Below, piece by piece: positions 51,761 through 63,950 of a DNA stretch of 64,000 bases; positions within the stretch are counted from its first letter, which is position 1; the number at the start of each line of letters is the position of its first letter. This DNA is from Lethocerus indicus. Taxonomy: Eukaryota > Arthropoda > Insecta > Hemiptera > Belostomatidae. The position numbers and the translations under genes are program-made. The DNA is taken from positions 29,150,954 to 29,214,953 of the forward strand of contig JACDQD010000005.1 of NCBI GenBank assembly GCA_019843655.1. Direction: 5' to 3'. Under the pieces are notes generated by a model. That model saw only the letters and a list, made by a program, of their open reading frames with translations, was not told the DNA's origin and made no database searches.

Positions 51761-51808
51761 TCATCAGTTGGACCCTGATGATGGAACCGGTAAGAGCTCC
51801 GAAACGTC
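51761..51808 (+). ncRNA. Hammerhead-ribozyme-like core, degenerate
   Basis: CTGATGA (51775-51781), a 19-base segment able to form a short stem (GGAAC with GCTCC, one mismatch), then GAAACGTC (51801-51808). CUGAUGA, stem II and GAAA followed by a GUC cleavage triplet are the conserved parts of the hammerhead self-cleaving ribozyme. The near-zero stem III (AC directly joined to GUC) is the minimal form reported for Penelope-like retroelements. Stem I is poor here: only GGAC (51770-51773) with GTCC (51814-51817) pair. One extra U follows the CUGAUGA box. It is therefore probably a fossil from a retroelement. No reverse transcriptase or GIY-YIG frame is seen nearby. Confidence 0.35.
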
Positions 51809-52196
51809 ATACAGTCCGTTGACATATATACACGCTACCGGCCCCAATGAGAAATTTAATCATGTTAAGCTCATTTTTAAAAATGTTTTTCGAAACTAAT
51901 TACCGTTTCTATTTGTGCTGGCACAATCATTAAAATTTCTAAGATTACAGCCGGCCCCTCTGGTGGTGATGGAAGTCACATGTGGGGAGATTCACGTGTT
52001 GCGGACGAGCGGGCTTTCATCTTGGTGTATACTACTGCTGCCGGGGAGAGAGAAGTGAAAGACCGAGATTTAATTACGTCAACCGTTCCACCGTGCATTA
52101 GGCGGCCCGCTCTAATGGTCTGCATCAAATCCGACGGACATCAAACACGTACCACGATTACGATATTCCCCTCTTATTCTGTTTTCGCTTATTTCT

Positions 52197-52230
52197 CCAT
52201 CCTCCTCCTCCTCCTAGCTCCCCCCCCCCA
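52197..52230 (+). repeat. CTC repeat and C tract
   Basis: (CTC) five units, then a run of nine or more C. Confidence 0.85.
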
Positions 52231-53195
52231 CGTTCGGTTCTCTCATTTCCATTCCGTTTCAATTATCCTCTTCTGCGCCCTCGGCCCTACTCGCATTATT
52301 CTCAGGTCGTCCAAATTTGATCAAGGCTCTGAACACATGCACACCTCCACTAAGACATGAGGCTGACCGGCAAAAATCTTCTGGAGACATCGTCGTATAT
52401 TTATTAAGAAACGCGTTTCAATTTAGAGATATAAATAGTAAGAGTGATGAAATTAATCCAATAATAGTCTGGACTGTTATGGTGTCAATATAATTTCAAT
52501 TAGAACCACAACAGATTCTGCTGAAATTCAGATATTTATGAGAAATGTGTACTACCACAATTAAATATAGTTAAGGTTAATTTTACTGCTATCCTATCTA
52601 ATGCGGACATAATAATATATTTTAAATTACTCACGCGTCAAAAAGGTATACGCAGCGCGAAATGTATCCGTATTATTGACGCGTCCTTCTTTCCAACGAT
52701 CGTCTATCTCGGCATCCTCCCGATCACGAGCACCCACCCGCCCCCACCGAGACCGGCTAAAAGATCCACGCGTCGCATACAAATTACACTCCCTTCCTCT
52801 TTCACAACGGGATATAAATACGGCGTCGCTCGGATGGCGTCGTGATCTGATTAGATTTGTCGTGTTTGCACCTGTCAACCGGCCTAAGACCGGGGAATTA
52901 ATGCCGCGAATGCCAATTGCGCCGCCATCGCTCCCCTCGCTCCTCCGCGCCCTTACGATATTCCCCACGGTTTCTCTCATGTCGGTTTTTTCTCCCCACG
53001 GTCTCTAAATAGACCGCTATCATCATTTCGTTCATCGGCCGGGCCCGGTCACCGGTTTATTACTGCCCGGGGGCCCCCTCTTTCTCCGTTTCGCCGCAGT
53101 GTAATTAGCATTATTGCACGCGGCGCCCCCATCTCGTTATGCCGCCATTCAGCTTCTTTAATTTTGCTACGGAGGAGAGACAGAGCCGGGCTACA

Positions 53196-53232
53196 AGGAG
53201 AAGGAGGAGGAGGCGGAGGAGGCGGAGGAGGC
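53196..53232 (+). repeat. GGA/GGC trinucleotide repeat
   Basis: Imperfect GGA units with GGC. Poly-Gly shadow frame on plus, poly-Pro on minus. Confidence 0.9.
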
Positions 53233-53552
53233 CCCACGGTTATTTTCTCGATGCGGGCGCCTTCAACTCCGCGTCGGACCAATGATTACCGACGACCCAA
53301 TGTGCACCACCACTGCTTTATAACATCGGACCGAGGCGCGAAGTTATAAATCGCCTAGACTAGTTTCATCCTCCGTTCGGCAGATTGACAACCAGCTCGC
53401 CTATTGTTTGTATAAAAAAAAATAATTAAAAGGACACAAAGTGATAACTCTAATTTCCATGACAATCTCAAACATGGTATATCTCCTGGAGTCCTGGAAC
53501 AAATGTTCTTAATCGAGTAAAAACATTTGGCATTAACGAAATTATCTATTAT

Positions 53553-53586
53553 ATGCGTAATATAGATCTAGATGCGTAATCTAGAT
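53553..53586 (+). repeat. Short tandem duplication with paired palindromes
   Basis: ATGCGTAATATAGATCTAG is followed at once by ATGCGTAATCTAGAT. Inside it the 8-base palindrome ATCTAGAT occurs twice (53566-53573, 53579-53586), five bases apart. Confidence 0.6.
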
Positions 53587-54625
53587 TGTCTCTGAGGACT
53601 TATCTCGGTTCGTAAGTTATTATAATGTGACGCGTCCCGGGGACTCCCTATACTCCCTTTATCGGTCTCCCAACCAATCCCCTATTTACCTGTACTGGAA
53701 AGGAAAAATTTCAGAAGCCAGGTTTTGGAAAAACTGCGGTTTACCGGAAAAAGAGAATTATATCGGGCGAAAGTGGCGTTCAAAAAGTTTCCGCCCGTTC
53801 GGGCGCCTTGAATTGAAATATTTTTCTCATCGAACGGAACATTTAAAGCGGGGAATTCGCGAAAAGACTAATGGAATGCGCCAGAAAGAAAATTACATTT
53901 TAAATCCTACAGGGAAATTCTAAGTGAATGCCAAAGAAATCCGACGGAAGAGACCAACTTTAATAAGGTCCGATATCGTGCAGTTCCATTGAATGATTGT
54001 AGAGAATCAATTCGTTTTTTGCACATGTTGATCTGGATTTTTCTAGGTTAACTTACGTACAAAAAAATAACAATTCTCATTCCCGAATTACCATCATCCT
54101 AATCCAATGATAAAAACCAAAAAATGTCGCTTTTTGTATTTGACAGTTATGACTGTAAAACAGTTAAATGGAATGAGAGATTAACTTAAGAAAATCAGCC
54201 CGCGAGCTCCACAATGTGGCTATTAATGAAATATTTGTTGCATACATAATGAACATCCTTATTGTAAAGAAATTAAATCCTTACAGTAGTAAAAAAGTAA
54301 AAAATCACCTTGATCCATATCTCTCAATATTATGTTACCTGGTGTGTATGTGAAACACATATTGGCATGACTTTGTTCAGTCGGGTATAGTATTAAAAAT
54401 TAATGTTCTGGCACCGAAGTCTGCTTTTATCCACACTCTCGTTGCACGCCTGGAATACTTGCGCAACTTGTGGAGCAGTGTGTGTGTGGGACGAATCGTC
54501 AATAAAACTAAGAATCTAAACTAAGCTGGACGGCATCTAATTCCGATCAGAAGGCCGTGTAATAACACCGCGTAGTACTTACATCATGTCAATGGAATGA
54601 AATCGCGTTTAAACCCCGATTTAAT

Positions 54626-54793
54626 ATGCCGGAAGATAGTTCGAATATGAAAAAAAATGCTGTTTCTACGGCATTAGAACAGTGTCCAATGATATTCCTC
54701 ATAAAAAGAGAACAAAATCCCGGCGGCCGGCCGCTTCTTTGCCAACAGCGGACAAACCGTAAAACTCTGTTAATGGATATTTCGACACGAGAG
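54626..54793 (+). CDS. Candidate first coding exon, unknown protein
   Basis: An ATG with A at -3 (54626) opens 56 codons that end exactly in phase 0 at a strong donor, GAGAG|GTAAGTAT (GT at 54794). The predicted N-terminus starts MPEDSSNMKKNAVSTALEQC and continues with a polar, Arg/Gln-rich segment. No domain, signal peptide or membrane segment is visible. Upstream sequence shows no clear acceptor, which favours a first exon over an internal one. Read past the donor, the frame stops within six codons, as expected for an intron. It could also be chance: a 168-base open frame is not rare in this composition. The join of start context, frame and donor is the only support. Confidence 0.25.
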
Positions 54794-54799
54794 GTAAGT

Positions 54800-57700
54800 A
54801 TAACGAGCTAATGGAGGCTGTGACGACACAGATAGGCGATTATCTCGAAAAGGGCTAACAGTAAAAGTGTCCGTGGAGAGGCGGACAATTCATTGACAAT
54901 AAGTGAAGGGGAGATCGGGTAAACGACGACGTTGGTGGAGCAACACCGTTGATAATTTACATTGTTTACTATTTCACATTTTTCGAGAGTTTGCACCCGA
55001 AAATCTGAAAACCGCAGTTACGAAACCGAAAGTAATATTTTTTTCGGCGGCACTCAAGGGGGGGGGGATACAATGAGGAACCGTTTCATCTCGCAATTTA
55101 CTTTCATTTCGGTCTTGGAAAATTGAGCCACTGTGACATTTAAGAGTGCGCAGAGTGAAAAAACAAAATGTCTAGAAGGTTTTACGTAAGTATTTTACGT
55201 ACTTAGCTACCAGCATTACCGTGAGATGCTGAAATGACAACTATATCCTTATATACATTATATACCTGACTCAAACGTGATATTCTGCCTACTATTATGT
55301 ATTCAGAGATACAACACTGAAAGAACAAGATAGTGTAACAAATTGGGTTTCACATCAGAATCGATGCATTCCGCTTCCGGCAAGATATATTTTGCGCAAC
55401 TGTCGGGTCACTGGAACCGGGCATCTATTATTTTGAAATTTCAACCGTTTACGTCAAAAATGAGCGACCGAGTTTTGCGAGAACACTAAATTAAATGCGA
55501 CCATTTAATATTAATGCGGTAGGAATAATAAATCGGCGCGGGCCGGACGGATTGCCCAACAATTTCTTCACGGGATTTCATGCGCCCAATGCGCAACGGC
55601 GGCCAACGTTATTTGCCAATATATTATACGGTTCGATTGCGACACTCGGATTGAGAGCTTACTTAATTTATAACAATGCTTTTGTCGTGAGTCCGTCAAT
55701 GAGCCGATTTCATATTCAGGGCCCAACTCGCCGAGGGGCGGCGTACGGCCAACAACAGAACGTCCCTGTTGCCTCTTTTTTCTTCTCCTCTTTTTCTTTT
55801 CGCCATTTTATAAAATATTAAATAGTTTTGAAACGGCGCATCGTAAATACTGAAAGCGGGCCGAATTACGCGGAGACATGTGTTAAAACCGGACAGATGG
55901 TGGCGCGGATCACCAATAACCAAGTCGAAATGCTCGATACAGACATATGTCGTTTAGACGGGGAGAAAGGGAAATTGTTGCCGAACGATTATTTCTGGAA
56001 CTGTAAACAGACCGTTGCAGCATTTTTTCACTTTCTCATGTAAATGTAATAATTTAACTGAAGCTAGTGGATTTCAATCCGGTCTTACTGAAATACCAAC
56101 ATAGAAGTTGACAAAGGCGACAGTATATGGTTTTAAAACGTGTACTATATCCAGCCTTTAACCGGTGATATACCGTTCGAACTACGAAATTGGTCTGCGT
56201 TTGTTCGGCAATCCGACGCGTCTGATATTGGGCAACGTCAACCGGCGGTTGCGAAAGTTACACAAAACTCATGGCGGAAGAGTGAAATTTATAAGCCTCA
56301 GCTTTTCAATCGTCGGGAGGGATTAATTATGATCACCGTCATTGAACTGTTCTCCAGAGTTGAGAGAGGCTGTCGGCCCATTGTGGTCCGACGGCGGGGC
56401 CGATTTGTACCGGGGCGGCGATAGAGTGAGAGAACGGCCGTCATACCTAGTGGTGGTGGTGCTCCTTTTGAAACGGGTGGCACAAAAAGGGGCGACCGGG
56501 GTGTTTAATGGGCGCTATTAATTTTAAGAGTCTCGGCCGCCGACCGGTTTTACTCGGTCGGCCCCGGACACGGTGGATATAGTGCGCGACCGGTCCGTCC
56601 CGGCGACAGGACACATGACGCACGCCCCACAACAACAAGAAACGGCGAAGAAATTGCTCGTCACAACACTGACGCACAAAACGCGACCTACAAAGTGCAG
56701 TTTGCCCTAAAAATAAAATAACCGTATACATGTATTGAAAGAAATACCCGGTGTGAAACAGGCCTTATGCTCTATCAGAATCTTCTGACCATTTTATTGG
56801 ACGAGATAAATCATTTTAAATACCGGTTTAAGTAGCCAGTGAGGGTTTAAAATAAGATTCCCATAACGTGTCTGATCGTGACAAAACTGTAACCGGTCTA
56901 GAATAAGACCGAATCAACGATTAAGGGGACAAAAGATCACAATAAGACTACTCGGGCACAACCCGACCCAATTTGATTAGTCCCAAAAAGGCCTCAAAAT
57001 TAGTATTAAAAAAAAGATGGGAAACTTATTTTTATGTACGGGTATTGGTAAAAAATTGTGTATAGAAATAATAAATACATCCACGAATAACGATTGTTTC
57101 AGTGTTAAAGTGCCTTCGAGCTGAATTTTTAATTGGCGTAACGAAGCGTTTTTATTATAACTTAACGAGATAAAACAGATTTAAATAGTAAGTTCCGGAC
57201 GTAATGGCCGATGTCCAACGTCAGTCCGAAGTAACGCTCCAATTCATTTCAATAGAGGCACTCGGTTCTAGTTTTACGAGCTGCAAGTCTGTCGAAGAAA
57301 CTACCCCCCCCCCCCCCACCAACAACTTCCCCACCCCGGACACGGTTTCACCCCCGCAAGTGTTCCGTGTTCGACCAAAGCGTGCGTAACCGGCGGACGT
57401 TAATGACGAGTGCGCGGGCGCCCAGTCGCAGAGGATCGTGCGTGCGAGCCACCCCCACCCAGACAGAGGCACACAGACACGGACACTTACAGGGGCACAC
57501 ACTGGCCAACATGTTTTCGTGGTTTCATTAGTCATTCCCCACCGGCCCTAATGCCGCCCCAACCCCCGGCCAACCCCCCGACCGTCCCCCCACGGCCGAC
57601 CATGTCTTTCAGATCGATACTCTTCTAGGGGTGCCTCCGCCTTCTGCCCGACTCCTTAGCCTCTCCTCTCTGTGCAAACCGCACGCATCAACTAAACAGC

Positions 57701-58104
57701 AGCCGACCGAAGTCCCATTATAGGCCAGTAAAAATTTTCGACGACACAACTATACCGGACCGGGGTGGACGAAATAAAAATTACGGGATACAATTATTAA
57801 TTGTTTACATCCCGCCCAGAAATTATCCTCGGGAGATGTTTCGGCCGCGGACTGAGTAGTTCTATTCTCGAATCTAAAAGCGGACTTCCCGGAACAAATA
57901 ATTCCTTTTGGATTGGTCCCAAATAAATCTCGGCCCGGGCATCGCGTTCGGATCGGGTTTTTTTTTAATTAGCCGCTATTTTTAGTAGGGGGAGGAGGTT
58001 TCAGGCGGGGCGCCGACGGAAACGGCCCCTGAACAAGAATTATGACTCATTAGAGGCTATGACTCAATTAGCGGCCGCCGACCGGGGGCGCTTTTTCTGG
58101 CGTT
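54800..58104. other. Gene-free sequence
   Basis: Frames at 55495-55821, 55828-56043 and 56140-56424 read moderately like protein but have no recognised motif. A GCGGCCGC site lies at 58071-58078, just upstream of the TATA-like element. Confidence 0.35.
57304..57317 (+). repeat. Poly-C tract (14 C)
   Basis: Uninterrupted cytosine run. Confidence 0.9.
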
Positions 58105-58112
58105 TATATAAA
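58105..58112 (+). promoter_or_regulatory. TATA-box-like element
   Basis: TATATAAA in a GC-rich surround (GCGTTTATATAAAGACCG). A start site would be expected near 58135-58140. It precedes the helix-rich frame at 58175. No clear initiator motif is visible. The last bases also form the left arm of an eight-base hairpin stem (58110-58117 with 58145-58152). Confidence 0.25.
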
Positions 58113-58174
58113 GACCGCTCCCATTATAGATCCCGGTGCGAGACCGGTCTTTTAGAGGTTCGAGTGAAAGCTAG

Positions 58175-58369
58175 AGACTACTGTTCAATATCGAATCGAG
58201 GCGTATAGCGGATATTCTCAACCGCGTTGGAAAAAACCTTACACGCGCGAGGAACGAGGTATTAGCCAAATTGCAGTCTGAAAAAGAGCGACAACTACTA
58301 AAAGAAAATATCAGTAAAGGTTTTAAAGCCTGTAAAAGTAGGCCAAGCCCCACCAACACTAGGGGCTAA
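58175..58369 (+). CDS. Possible coding fragment, helix-rich, no ATG
   Basis: 64 codons open between TAG (58172) and TAA (58367). The reading contains RIADILNRVGKNLTRARNEV and LAKLQSEKERQLLKENISKG, a heptad-like pattern of Leu/Val with Lys/Arg/Glu that would form an amphipathic or coiled-coil helix. It then turns basic and Pro/Ser/Thr-rich. No ATG is in frame, so it would have to be an internal or terminal exon or a fragment of an old element. Possible acceptors are AG at 58200 and 58208, and a possible donor is CA|GTAAAG near 58313. The antisense strand is also open (58171-58359) but reads as an unlikely hydrophobic string. A TATA box lies 65 bases upstream. Function unknown. Confidence 0.22.
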   Translation, partial: RLLFNIESRRIADILNRVGKNLTRARNEVLAKLQSEKERQLLKENISKGFKACKSRPSPTNTRG

Positions 58370-61284
58370 ACGAAGTCTTGTTTATATCAGCGTTGATTAA
58401 TTGTTCTTGCAGTAACAACGAAGCGGGAAATAGATTAAAGACATGCCCAATAACAATTGCTGATAACAATTCCTGCAAAAAATAGTTGGTTTGTACCTAA
58501 AACTGTAAATATGAGTCTGAAGAAGCCAGTTTCGACCACAATCCTGTATATCGAAAATTATTATTACCAAATAAAGACGCTTGTTCTAAAAAGATGGGTT
58601 ATAAAAATTATTAATTCTGTAAGTATTGATTTGATACAGCATTTTCAGAAAATTGTTGTTCAGTAAATAATCAGGATTTTATAGGTAATTCTGTATCGTA
58701 GTAACTAAATATGAAATGAACGTTCAATAGCTTTTATTATTAATTTGGTACATAAAAAGAACTACCCGGCTATCGTATGGGAATTCAAATTCAAGGTAGA
58801 CCGGAGCCGGCGCCCATCAATTGGCCAATTACCCGGTTAAAGTTAACCCGGAACGAAATGTTTATTGGAAACACTCGATAAGACGATAAGACAGGGGCCT
58901 TGATTAAATATTAATTGGGCCTCGTCCCTATTTACGGGCCGGGAGGCCGGGGGTGGCCTATGCCGCCTGGGGATTGTGGCCCGACTGTAATTAACCGAAA
59001 AAACCGCGGGCAGCAACTAAGTTCGCACTAACTTACGGCCGGCCCCAAGTAACAGTTGGCTTTTGCCTCGAAATGTTTATTGGCCGGGCCCTGACCGGCG
59101 CATGAAACTCGAACCGTCGCAATTTAGTGCCGCCGATATTTGCGAAACTGAATTAAAGAAATCCGGCAATTTATAAATATAAACCGGGAGCTGGAATAAA
59201 TTTTAGGGAAAAATGTTCGCGTGTCCGTGTGTTGTCAAGCCGCACGGACTGTTTATGGTGTGGTGGTTTATGGTAAACGTTTCGAATTGAAGGACATAAT
59301 TTAAGTTTTTATATGACGGTAATAAAATCACGCCATCGTCCCTGGTCCGATGTACTTATTACAAGGACAAATGAATATTTAAAAATGGTTCAATATATCC
59401 CAATTTCTGAATTTAATCAGAGAAGTGGTTTAATTCAGATAATAATTCAGCAAGTAGTGAAATGCATACGCAAAAAATGGGTAATGGATACATTATAAAA
59501 AAGCGTCGTTGTCATAGTTTCTGTCCGTAGTATCGAATCATTAATTAATGTAATGGTATTAATTAAGTATCGCCATGGTTACCTCAAAAATTCAAAAAAA
59601 TAACTAATACAAATACTCTAAGACTAGCGATCGTAATCGCAACATTCTTTCTAACATACATATGAGCGTATGATATGTAAGTTTTTAACGAAACCCAGGA
59701 ATTTTCAGGACATCAACTGACTCATACGTTTGTAAATAGTAAGGATGGCCGTTTTCTATTCCCGAATAGTGGTCAGAAACCTGTATTTTCAGTCGGGAAG
59801 AGTCACTGTTGACGGTCGCCGTTAAAAAAGAAAAACCGAACAAGAATGAAGAGAATTTAAATTAAGTTTCAGTTTTGTGGTTCCGCCGTAAATTTCATCT
59901 CCAATAAACATTTCTTGTCGGGAGACTTTAAACTCCCGAATCGGAAAAATTACTCTTAACACGGTTGGGTCACACACCGGCACACTCGTCCACCACTTTA
60001 ATTACAATATCGGCGAGATAGGCTCCCCGGCGCCCGTAAATGCCAGGCCCCGGCGGGAATAAATTAATACTAAGTTTCTTGCAACGTTGTATGCGAGCCG
60101 GGGGTCCGTCGTGCCGTATCCCGAGCGAAAATTCATTGGCCATAAACATTGCCACTACCAGTCTTCTTCGTAATTGAAATAGGGAGGAAACTATATATAT
60201 ATGTACGTGTTTTTCTTGTTTCTTTTCTTTCTCCGACTTAATTGCAATCAAACCGTTTTTGTCCGATGCCCGGTGAGACTGTAAACGTCCGTCCGGAAAT
60301 TATATTTTACGCATATAGTAAGCGTGACGTTTATTTCGACCGAGCGTTACCGATGTAAATTCAACTCTCGCTCTCTCACTCTCTCGGACGGTTTTATGAC
60401 TAATTAGAGGCGCGATTTTTCCGCCTACGAAGACGATGAAGACGTTTCGTAATGCGAAATATGCCGCACGCAGTACGACTTTTACTATTCATTTCTTCAA
60501 AACAGATTCGACATCGAGCAATCAATACAAAGTGGCAATCAACATCAATGCACAGCACGTTACAGATGTCGAACATATTAGGACACGGAGATCGGGAGGT
60601 AGAATACATGTCTGATGTACAGTGCACCCAAATAATTACAGACATGCGGAAAGAAATACAAGTATTTTCAGTATATTGATCGATTAATCTGTAATGCGTG
60701 TTGAACCAGTGTTACAACGTATCACTGAAGCTTCTATTTTACTAAACGTAACATTAGCAACTCATCAGTTATTATTGTCGTATATATTCGTTAAATAATA
60801 ACAGTATCCAGTAGTGAAAAAAATAAAAAAATTGTTATAATAGAAATTTGGTTTGGAAACATATAAAGCGTGAATGATCATCGTTCCGAAACAGCGCTTT
60901 ACAAAATTTCTTCTTTCTTAAATTTTTTAGCGAGATCTCTCCTCTGTTGTAAGTAAAACGTAGACAGCTTTGAGATGGTGCCGTCTTTAGTGTGTCGTCA
61001 GTGGGTCAGTGGCATAGAAGGAGGTGGTGGCCGGCTGCCAAAACCGGTGGAAGCGGTCTACCACCGTCCCAGAGGTCCGCTCCCATGAGAACGGGGACGG
61101 GCCACTAAATCTCCACCGCTCAAAATCTATCCAACCGCCGGAGAAGCCTAATGTAAAGGCGTAAATATTCGCCACTGTTCGTCTTACTTGTAGGGATACG
61201 CCGGCCGAAAAGTTTTCTGCGACCAGTTCGCGGAAGGAGGGTCGAGCCCTCCCAGCGCGAGGGGAGATGGGGAGCGATAGCGGA

Positions 61285-61325
61285 ATGAGAGAAAGAGAGA
61301 GAGAGTGAGAGAGGCGGAGAGAACG
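61285..61325 (+). repeat. GA-rich repeat
   Basis: Interrupted (GA)n. Confidence 0.85.
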
Positions 61326-62177
61326 AGAGTCGGAACGGCGGTAGGAGCAGAGAGAAGAGAATACCGCCGGTGCCCATTGATGGCCGAGAGACAGACCGCC
61401 CCCCCCCGCGCTTCATCCCCTTGGCTCGGTCCCCTCTTATAGCCGGAACTCACGCACACACCGCATCGATTACAACACATGCAGCCCGTAAGGCATTCGA
61501 CGTACGCCCCTCGGAAACCGGGAGCACAGGTTACCGGAAGGACAGGTATACACCCGCGAACGGACAGCCGCTGCCACATTATTCGCAGTTTCGCCTGTCG
61601 ACAATGTAAAAATGAATGGATCGGCATACGGCCTTCAAACTCGAATTTAATAAAGCGATTCAAAATGGAGATACGAATGTCGATAAAGTGACACTACTCC
61701 ACGGTCGTTAAAATCACGATAGCAACGATCCCAATTCCCCAGATATAACCGCGAAAGGGCGGGTTTCGAAAAACAGTTGGTAAACGATAAGTGCACAAAT
61801 GTCATTGCGGACAGTTAAGAACTAAAGTAGATAAAATTTAAACTGGTACGTACTTCGATCGGTTTAATATTCATCCACTGCCGCTTCCGGTCGTCTGCGA
61901 ACACAAAGGGCGAGTTGAGCAAAACTCGAAAATAACTGTCAAAACACCACGAGCGGGCACCACTAGAGAGAGAGGCGGGGGCGGGCGTCGCAAGCCGACA
62001 CTGGCGCACGCGGATATAGTGGCGGGCCGACCGACTGCAGATTAAAAATTCATCCCGCGGAGTTGTACGGGGAGAGGGGCGGCTGGGAGCGGGGCCTGGT
62101 GTTTTGCGGGCGTGCGGTGCCCTGTGTATGACCGGGGGCCCCGGATTTGCATGGGAGGCGGCACATAATTAGACGGA

Positions 62178-62220
62178 GGGAGAGAGAGAGAGAGAGAGAG
62201 GGAGGGAGGGAGAGAGAGAG
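62178..62220 (+). repeat. GA / GGGA repeat
   Basis: (GA) ten units, then GGGA units, then (GA) five units. Confidence 0.9.
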
Positions 62221-63874
62221 CGATAGAGGGGCCGGAGGGTGGCGGCGCATGATCGTCGGGGGCGGCGAGCTTGCGTCATGACGAACCGCCCCGCCACCGC
62301 CGCCCCGTCCACCCCGACATTACCATACACACCTATAGAGCGCTCCGACGGCCCTACCCCTCATCCCACGCCTACCGTACCCCCCTTTTAAATACATTTC
62401 GGATCCGACACGCCTCGCCCGCGCTCCCCCTTAGTATACGCTCGATAAAACGCACATTTATATCCGCCATGATTAAGAATAATACACTATTAATTAATAA
62501 ACATTTCAACATCCTGAATCATTAATATAATCTTTCACAATATCTTTCTGTTCTGTCGAGAAATTCAAAATGCGATACTACTAACTAGAAACCATTTTCA
62601 TTCCCCACACGTTCATTTAGTCCCGGGGTTGTCACCATCGTCAGTTATTTTCCCTCAATTTGAATTGCCGTTCTACCGGCTTTGATATAACGATAATCAC
62701 TGTTACTGACATGTAAAATGCGTAAACTAGTGAGAAAATATTTGTCTCAACCGATTCGAAAACCAGTACCCGATCTGTGCAGTCAAACTTTAAGGTCCGT
62801 TACTAGCCGACCATTATCCGGCGCTAAACGCGAGCGGACCCGTTCGAAACATGTATTCGTTGCACGGACATTGGGGCCGGAGTATATTTGTCGTGGGCGA
62901 TGAGTCAGAGGGCGGGATACCGTTGAATTGCAGCGTAACGGAGGCGCGTTGGTCGGCGCCGAACCTTGGACAGGTGAGGTGAACGCTCGGAGCGTGGAGC
63001 TCGGCAGGCCCGATAAGAGAGGAGAGGATCGGCCTTGCCCTACTGACCCTGGCCCAGCCCTTCGGGGACACACACAACGCCTCGGCCCACAACTTTGCAT
63101 TAAGAAAAACACTAGTCGGTTATATTTATGTTAAACGATCTCCACGAACTATAATCAGGCTCGAGTCGGTCTTTCGTTTCTAGGCCGACAGGCCTAAATA
63201 ACAGTAATATCTCAGTTACCGAGCTTGCTAAGTTATCTCAGCATCGCCTATTTGATATTTCTCCGGTTTAAAATTTGTATCAATGCCAGAAATCACAGAA
63301 TCTGATGATATATCGAATCCGACAGAGAATATTTACATTTTTTATCACTTGCCCTCATACCTGCTATTGATAAGTTTTTATTGATATCGTCTTGGCGGTC
63401 CGCTAGGCTTGGAATTCCTATTTACTAGCCGCAATGGCCGCAAGTCCCCCAGTGCAGACAGGATGCCTAATATATTGACAACTCTTATGCCTCAATATCT
63501 CCATATTTGCTGACATTTCGGTGACAACGCTAACAGAAATGTAAACTTTCAATCATTTAACTACCGTACGAAAATCTTATATAGCCTTATTCCATAGTTA
63601 TAGATCTATTCCAACTTTAAACAATGCAGTAACAGTAACTTACCCCCTGGTGCTTCAACCCCTGGAAGAATAAGCTATAGGTAATAAGCTGAGAAATTTA
63701 TTTAGTTGAAACAGAACTCTTTCAGAGTGATAAAATGTATTAATCAATTAATAAAAATTATTAATGAATTAATAAACTAGGTAAGAGTTAGTCACCGGGG
63801 GGGAGGTCCCGGCATCATAGAACGCTAAAATCTGATCCGTAGAGAAATTAAAATATTCAAATTCGTAATGAAAT

Positions 63875-63950
63875 TCAGTTCGCCACCGGGATTCGAACTG
63901 ACATTAGAGCCTCGGCCCGGGGCTAATATATGCCGGACTCTTCCTCCAGT
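63875..63950 (-). repeat. Possible second SINE-like fragment
   Basis: The minus strand carries AGTTCGAATCC (within 63888-63900), one base off the tRNA B-box consensus. It is followed by an A/T-rich tail with CATTACGAA that resembles CATTCACGAA in the fragment at 1.6 kb. The T-stem does not pair well and no convincing A box is visible. Same orientation as the first copy. Confidence 0.2.

Larger units (their letters stand above)
51820..54625. other. Gene-free sequence
   Basis: Repeats as listed. Frames at 51980-52360, 52676-53008 and 53627-53923 have mixed composition and no splice or domain support. Confidence 0.4.
58370..63874. other. Gene-free sequence
   Basis: AT-rich at 58370-58780 and 59290-59700. 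60400-60680 is open on both strands; the minus reading is Cys-rich but has no recognisable zinc-finger spacing. An AG...GT bracketed 40-base segment is at 62934-62973. Confidence 0.35.

Noticed and set aside
60441..60470. Complement of GAAACGTC on the minus strand
   Set aside because: No CTGATGA box at a suitable distance, so not a second hammerhead.
60400..60680. Opposed open frames, the minus one Cys-rich
   Set aside because: Neither strand has a convincing splice context or a known motif, so the coding strand cannot be chosen.
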